IMG/VR virus record: IMGVR_UViG_3300045970_000191
Span: 1-25,286 of that record
Origin: a virus
DNA: 25,286 nucleotides
Direction: 5' to 3' (one strand)
Of the stretch, positions 23,512-25,286 are shown in pieces (position 1 is the first letter of the stretch; every line of letters begins with the position of its first letter). A model generated the notes under the pieces. The model was given only the letters and a program-made list of their open reading frames with translations. It did not search any database and was not told the origin of the DNA. The position numbers and the translations under genes were made by a program.

Positions 23512-24294
23512 CTAAATTGATAGTGACCGGCCAACAACTTCCTTGATGCTATCCTTCCACCGGATCACCGGATCCTGCTCATAATGCCGGTACAGCTTCA
23601 TAATCAATTCATCGCCCTGCATGGTTTCAATCCGGCCAACAGCCTCGAAATGTTCAGGCGCAACCCTTAACCGTACCTTATTCATCTTTCCTATCCATAT
23701 GGTATCCGTCACATGCTCCCGTACAGCCTCAACCACTGCGATTGTACCGCTATAGCCTTCCAACATCGGTTCAATTGAAACCGATGTCCGGTATCCATTG
23801 TCTTGTGCTAACGCCAGGCACATGATCCGCTCAAGTGGATATGGAGCACAGGGCTCCCAAAATACTGAAACGTGATTACTTATTGTCCCGATGGTAAATC
23901 GGAATAGTATCTGTTTCCGCCACTGTTTCAACTCGGCAATAACAGGCTCTATGCAGTCGAGGCGAGGCTTGCTTACAATCAGCAACTGGTTGCCTTTATC
24001 AAGTATCAGCTTGGCAACTCTGATATATTCCTTGACGTTGAAAGGTGTTATATCGTGAGTTGTTGGAAACATGACTACGCCTTTTTTTTCCGGGTAAGAC
24101 TTTATGGTAGCGCGTTTTGATAGCCGCTCGTCTGACCAATCCTCACGCCTGATCCAGCCACCATATCTGGACGCGGCCTGTTCTGCCGCATAGCAGTAGA
24201 GGCAATCATTTGCGCAGCCAATCTGAATATTCACGCTATACTCGGCCCATTCGGCTACACCGGAGCCCGGCCTGTCCGCATCAAAAGTTTTCAA
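23512..24294 (-). CDS. Radical SAM protein (SPL-like)
   Basis: This 260-residue protein has the cluster motif C27-x3-C31-x2-C34 (GCANDCLYCYA) close to the N-terminus. VVMFPTTHDITPFNVKE, LLIVSKPRLDCIEPVI and RFTIGTISNHVSVFWEP follow, and SVSIEPMLEG lies near 170-180. These are typical barrel strands of SPL-like (spore-photoproduct-lyase-like) radical SAM proteins, which are also found in phages. It would cleave S-adenosylmethionine to start a radical reaction on an unknown substrate, perhaps a nucleic acid. It lies 24 bases upstream of the replisome organiser. Confidence 0.85.
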   Translation of the reverse strand: MKTFDADRPGSGVAEWAEYSVNIQIGCANDCLYCYAAEQAASRYGGWIRREDWSDERLSKRATIKSYPEKKGVVMFPTTHDITPFNVKEYIRVAKLILDKGNQLLIVSKPRLDCIEPVIAELKQWRKQILFRFTIGTISNHVSVFWEPCAPYPLERIMCLALAQDNGYRTSVSIEPMLEGYSGTIAVVEAVREHVTDTIWIGKMNKVRLRVAPEHFEAVGRIETMQGDELIMKLYRHYEQDPVIRWKDSIKEVVGRSLSI

Positions 24295-24316
24295 TATATG
24301 CTCCTGTTCTTACTGG

Positions 24317-24589
24317 TTATGTCCTCACAGGCACGATAAATTCCACATTGTATTTGTGACAACACAGGATGAACATTTCTCGGTCGAACGAATATGCGTA
24401 GCTAGTGCCACGGCACGAAATATCAAAACATCCATTACGGTACACGGTGGCGGCAACATCCCGCGTAACCCCACCATCTGACCAGTTGTAATCAATGAAG
24501 CAGATCACGCCAGTTTTCTGCATCAACTCAACAAGCAAGTCATAATCCCTGCTGGTATCGTATCCGTGGGCATTGGTTAGCCGTATCAT
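24317..24589 (-). CDS. Phage hypothetical protein
   Basis: This 90-residue protein begins MIRLTNAHGYDTSRDYDLLV, with a helical first third and beta-rich remainder (VICFIDYNWSDG, FILCCHKYNVEFIVPV). Four cysteines are scattered without a paired CxxC, so a metal site is not evident. The start overlaps the previous gene as ATGA. Function unknown. Confidence 0.5.
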   Translation of the reverse strand: MIRLTNAHGYDTSRDYDLLVELMQKTGVICFIDYNWSDGGVTRDVAATVYRNGCFDISCRGTSYAYSFDREMFILCCHKYNVEFIVPVRT

Positions 24590-24948
24590 GCCCGCCGCCC
24601 CTTGCCAGTTGTGCAGAGCAAATAATGCTTGAAATCCTCGTAGCAGTCGCCAACACGTAGATAGTCCCTGTAACGCTGTTGACTGCGAGTCAGTTTCGGA
24701 GCAGGCGGACGTTTCGGGCTATTCAGTGCCACGTAATCAATACCTGCCCCCGTGACAACAAAACAGTACATGTCGCCAGTCCATGAGCGAGCCCCAAAGT
24801 CTTGCATCAGCCCCATAGATACCAGTTCATTGCAGGCGTCAAAATCATTACTGCCGGGACCAGTGGCAAAATGATTGCGATACTGCCGACCATCTCCGTA
24901 CTGATCCAGACCAAGGGAATGCTGCAAAATGTGTAATTTGTTTTTCAT
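24586..24948 (-). CDS. Conserved phage protein, HTH-like
   Basis: This 120-residue protein shows HILQHSLGLDQYGDGRQYRN then FATGPGSNDFDACNELVSMG, a pattern seen in many phage early regions; the helical spacing is compatible with a winged-helix fold. It ends LRVGDCYEDFKHYLL and a basic tail. A role in replication or regulation is possible but not shown. A GGAAAGCGGA site precedes the ATG. Confidence 0.55.
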   Translation of the reverse strand: MKNKLHILQHSLGLDQYGDGRQYRNHFATGPGSNDFDACNELVSMGLMQDFGARSWTGDMYCFVVTGAGIDYVALNSPKRPPAPKLTRSQQRYRDYLRVGDCYEDFKHYLLCTTGKGRRA

Positions 24949-24959
24949 TCCGCTTTCCT

Positions 24960-25277
24960 TTACAGTAATTCCTTCTCGGCCTCTTCTTTGTTGTGTTGCT
25001 CACGAGTTTTACCAAAGTGAATTTCAGCGCATTTTGCGCAAAACCAGAAGTTGCAGTACAGGCATTTGTACGCAAACATCATCGACACCAGCTTGCCGCA
25101 TTTTTTATGCCCTTCGCCAGACAATCTCGACGGCTGAGTTCCTTGACAGGTCACATAGTCGGTGTAATGCGCATCAGGATACCCACCTACCACTGATTTT
25201 TTGTGAAGAGATTCTATCTCCTTAACCTGCACCTGATACCGCTTCAATGCTGTTTCAACTGATATTTTTCGTGGCAT
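24960..25277 (-). CDS. Small Cys-rich zinc-finger-like protein
   Basis: This 105-residue protein has a helical, charged N-terminus and a metal-finger-like C-terminal half: C72-x2-C75-x4-C80-x2-C83 with H87 close by, and C44 and C60 upstream as possible extra ligands. The C-terminus is basic-acidic mixed (KTREQHNKEEAEKELL). It is the first complete gene at the right edge. It is probably a nucleic-acid or protein-binding early phage protein; no specific function recognised. Confidence 0.5.
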   Translation of the reverse strand: MPRKISVETALKRYQVQVKEIESLHKKSVVGGYPDAHYTDYVTCQGTQPSRLSGEGHKKCGKLVSMMFAYKCLYCNFWFCAKCAEIHFGKTREQHNKEEAEKELL

Positions 25278-25286
25278 AAATATCCT

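Overview
The window is a contiguous piece of a tailed-phage or prophage genome. All supported genes lie on the minus strand and are read from base 25286 down to base 1. The packaging and head block (small and large terminase, a large P22-type portal, acidic scaffold, N4-gp56-like coat) followed by connector, nozzle-like, fibre and internal-virion-type genes, with no tape measure or contractile sheath seen, suggests a short-tailed (podovirus-like) phage of a Gram-negative host. A GT9 (heptosyltransferase-like) domain in the late operon fits that reading. The host cannot be named from sequence. No integrase, tRNA, rRNA or CRISPR array was seen, so temperate or lytic lifestyle is undecided.

Right end (25277-22084): an early or replication-side operon. 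It holds three small proteins (one with a Cys-rich zinc finger), a radical SAM protein, a replisome-organiser-like protein carrying a Lys-Glu repeat, an overlapping helicase-loader-like gene, a possible 25-residue peptide and a small zinc-finger protein. It closes with a clear intrinsic terminator at 22053-22076. Next come a 17-bp operator-like dyad and a 28-bp conserved block, directly ahead of the terminase genes.

Middle (21989-8744): the packaging/head/fibre operon runs TerS, TerL, two 45-residue proteins missed by a simple length cut-off, a 125-residue protein, portal, a 93-residue protein, scaffold, coat, a small Cys-tailed protein and a coiled-coil protein. It continues with a methyltransferase-GT9 fusion, two connector-like proteins, a small beta-rich protein and a 683-residue fibre. 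Most neighbours overlap by 1-14 bases or have good Shine-Dalgarno sites.

The most interesting region is 8192-10795, which reads as a diversity-generating retroelement (DGR) caught after loss of its engine. The 683-residue fibre ends in a C-type-lectin-type domain whose last ~45 codons look like a DGR variable region. It is followed by avd, the DGR accessory gene, and then by a 50-codon ORF that matches only the extreme C-terminus of a DGR reverse transcriptase, exactly where the RT gene should end. I find no template repeat and no catalytic RT in the window.

Left part (8195-1): further fibre and tail genes follow, including a ~20-residue Gly-Gly repeat protein, a nozzle-like protein, a J-like fibre with carbohydrate-binding-like modules and a tail-fibre-assembly-like protein. 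A second copy of the conserved block plus dyad (1998-2044) starts another unit: GNAT acetyltransferase, a B12-binding-type radical SAM protein and a partial internal-virion-like protein that runs off the left edge. No gene-free stretch longer than 300 bases exists here.
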